DNA from: CAYLZO01 sp964387775
GTDB lineage: Bacteria; Chloroflexota; Anaerolineae; JAAYZQ01
Direction of reading: 5' to 3'
Assembly (NCBI GenBank): GCA_964387775.1
Contig: CAYLZO010000150.1
Coordinates: 1-13,156 of the forward strand
Length of the DNA: 13,156 nucleotides
Part shown: piece by piece, positions 13,108-13,156 of the stretch
Layout: every line of letters starts with the position of its first letter
Position numbering within the stretch: the first letter of the stretch is position 1
The notes under the pieces: model-generated
What the model saw: only the letters and a program-made list of their open reading frames with translations
Databases searched by the model: none
What the model was told of the DNA's origin: nothing
Translations under genes and position numbers: made by a program

Positions 13108-13156
13108 CAACCTCGAGATACAGCAGGTGACTCTATCGAGCGTTTGGCAGCCGCCC

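Overview
The window reads as chromosomal DNA of a GC-rich bacterium, most likely a member of the Chloroflexota (Anaerolineae or Caldilineae type). That placement is inference. It rests on the C-terminal YLPIILKNY motif of the large exported protein, its GEVED-type modules, the membrane-anchored SH3 protein with a Thr/Pro-rich linker, and sigma70-like promoters. No plasmid, phage or transposase gene is visible.

Layout from left to right. (1) 1-2551, minus strand: the first 18 codons of a PspC-domain protein, a membrane-anchored SH3 protein, a tandem-repeat hairpin, and a full-length PolX (DNA polymerase X plus PHP domain). (2) 2552-3957, minus strand, visibly AT-richer than its surroundings: a RelE/ParE-type toxin-antitoxin pair enclosed by two direct copies of the 5' end of polX, then an unrecognised two-TM membrane protein. 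(3) 3974-5127: a Nif3-family protein (minus) and a 62-residue membrane protein (plus), divergently transcribed, each with a convincing promoter. (4) 5124-9550, minus strand, a probable operon: queG, then a three-part fusion protein (cyclic-nucleotide-binding-like domain, acetate kinase, PduL phosphotransacylase), then an alpha/beta hydrolase. (5) 9619-9801, plus strand: promoter, tRNA-Arg(TCG) and a strong hairpin terminator that also serves the convergent gene. (6) 9827-13107, minus strand: a 1018-residue exported protein with 28 short Tyr-Thr/Trp-Pro-Cys repeats, preceded by a long leader and a perfect-consensus promoter whose spacer contains a run of eight G.

The points most worth attention are four. 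The single-chain AckA-PduL enzyme would hold both steps from acetyl-CoA to acetate plus ATP and carries a sensor-like domain lacking the usual phosphate-binding Arg. The Cys/Trp repeat family is one I do not recognise, and its promoter looks able to vary in phase. A toxin-antitoxin cassette sits inside a duplicated polX start, leaving a 20-codon polX remnant upstream. A long inverted repeat made of 8-base units contains the polX stop codon.
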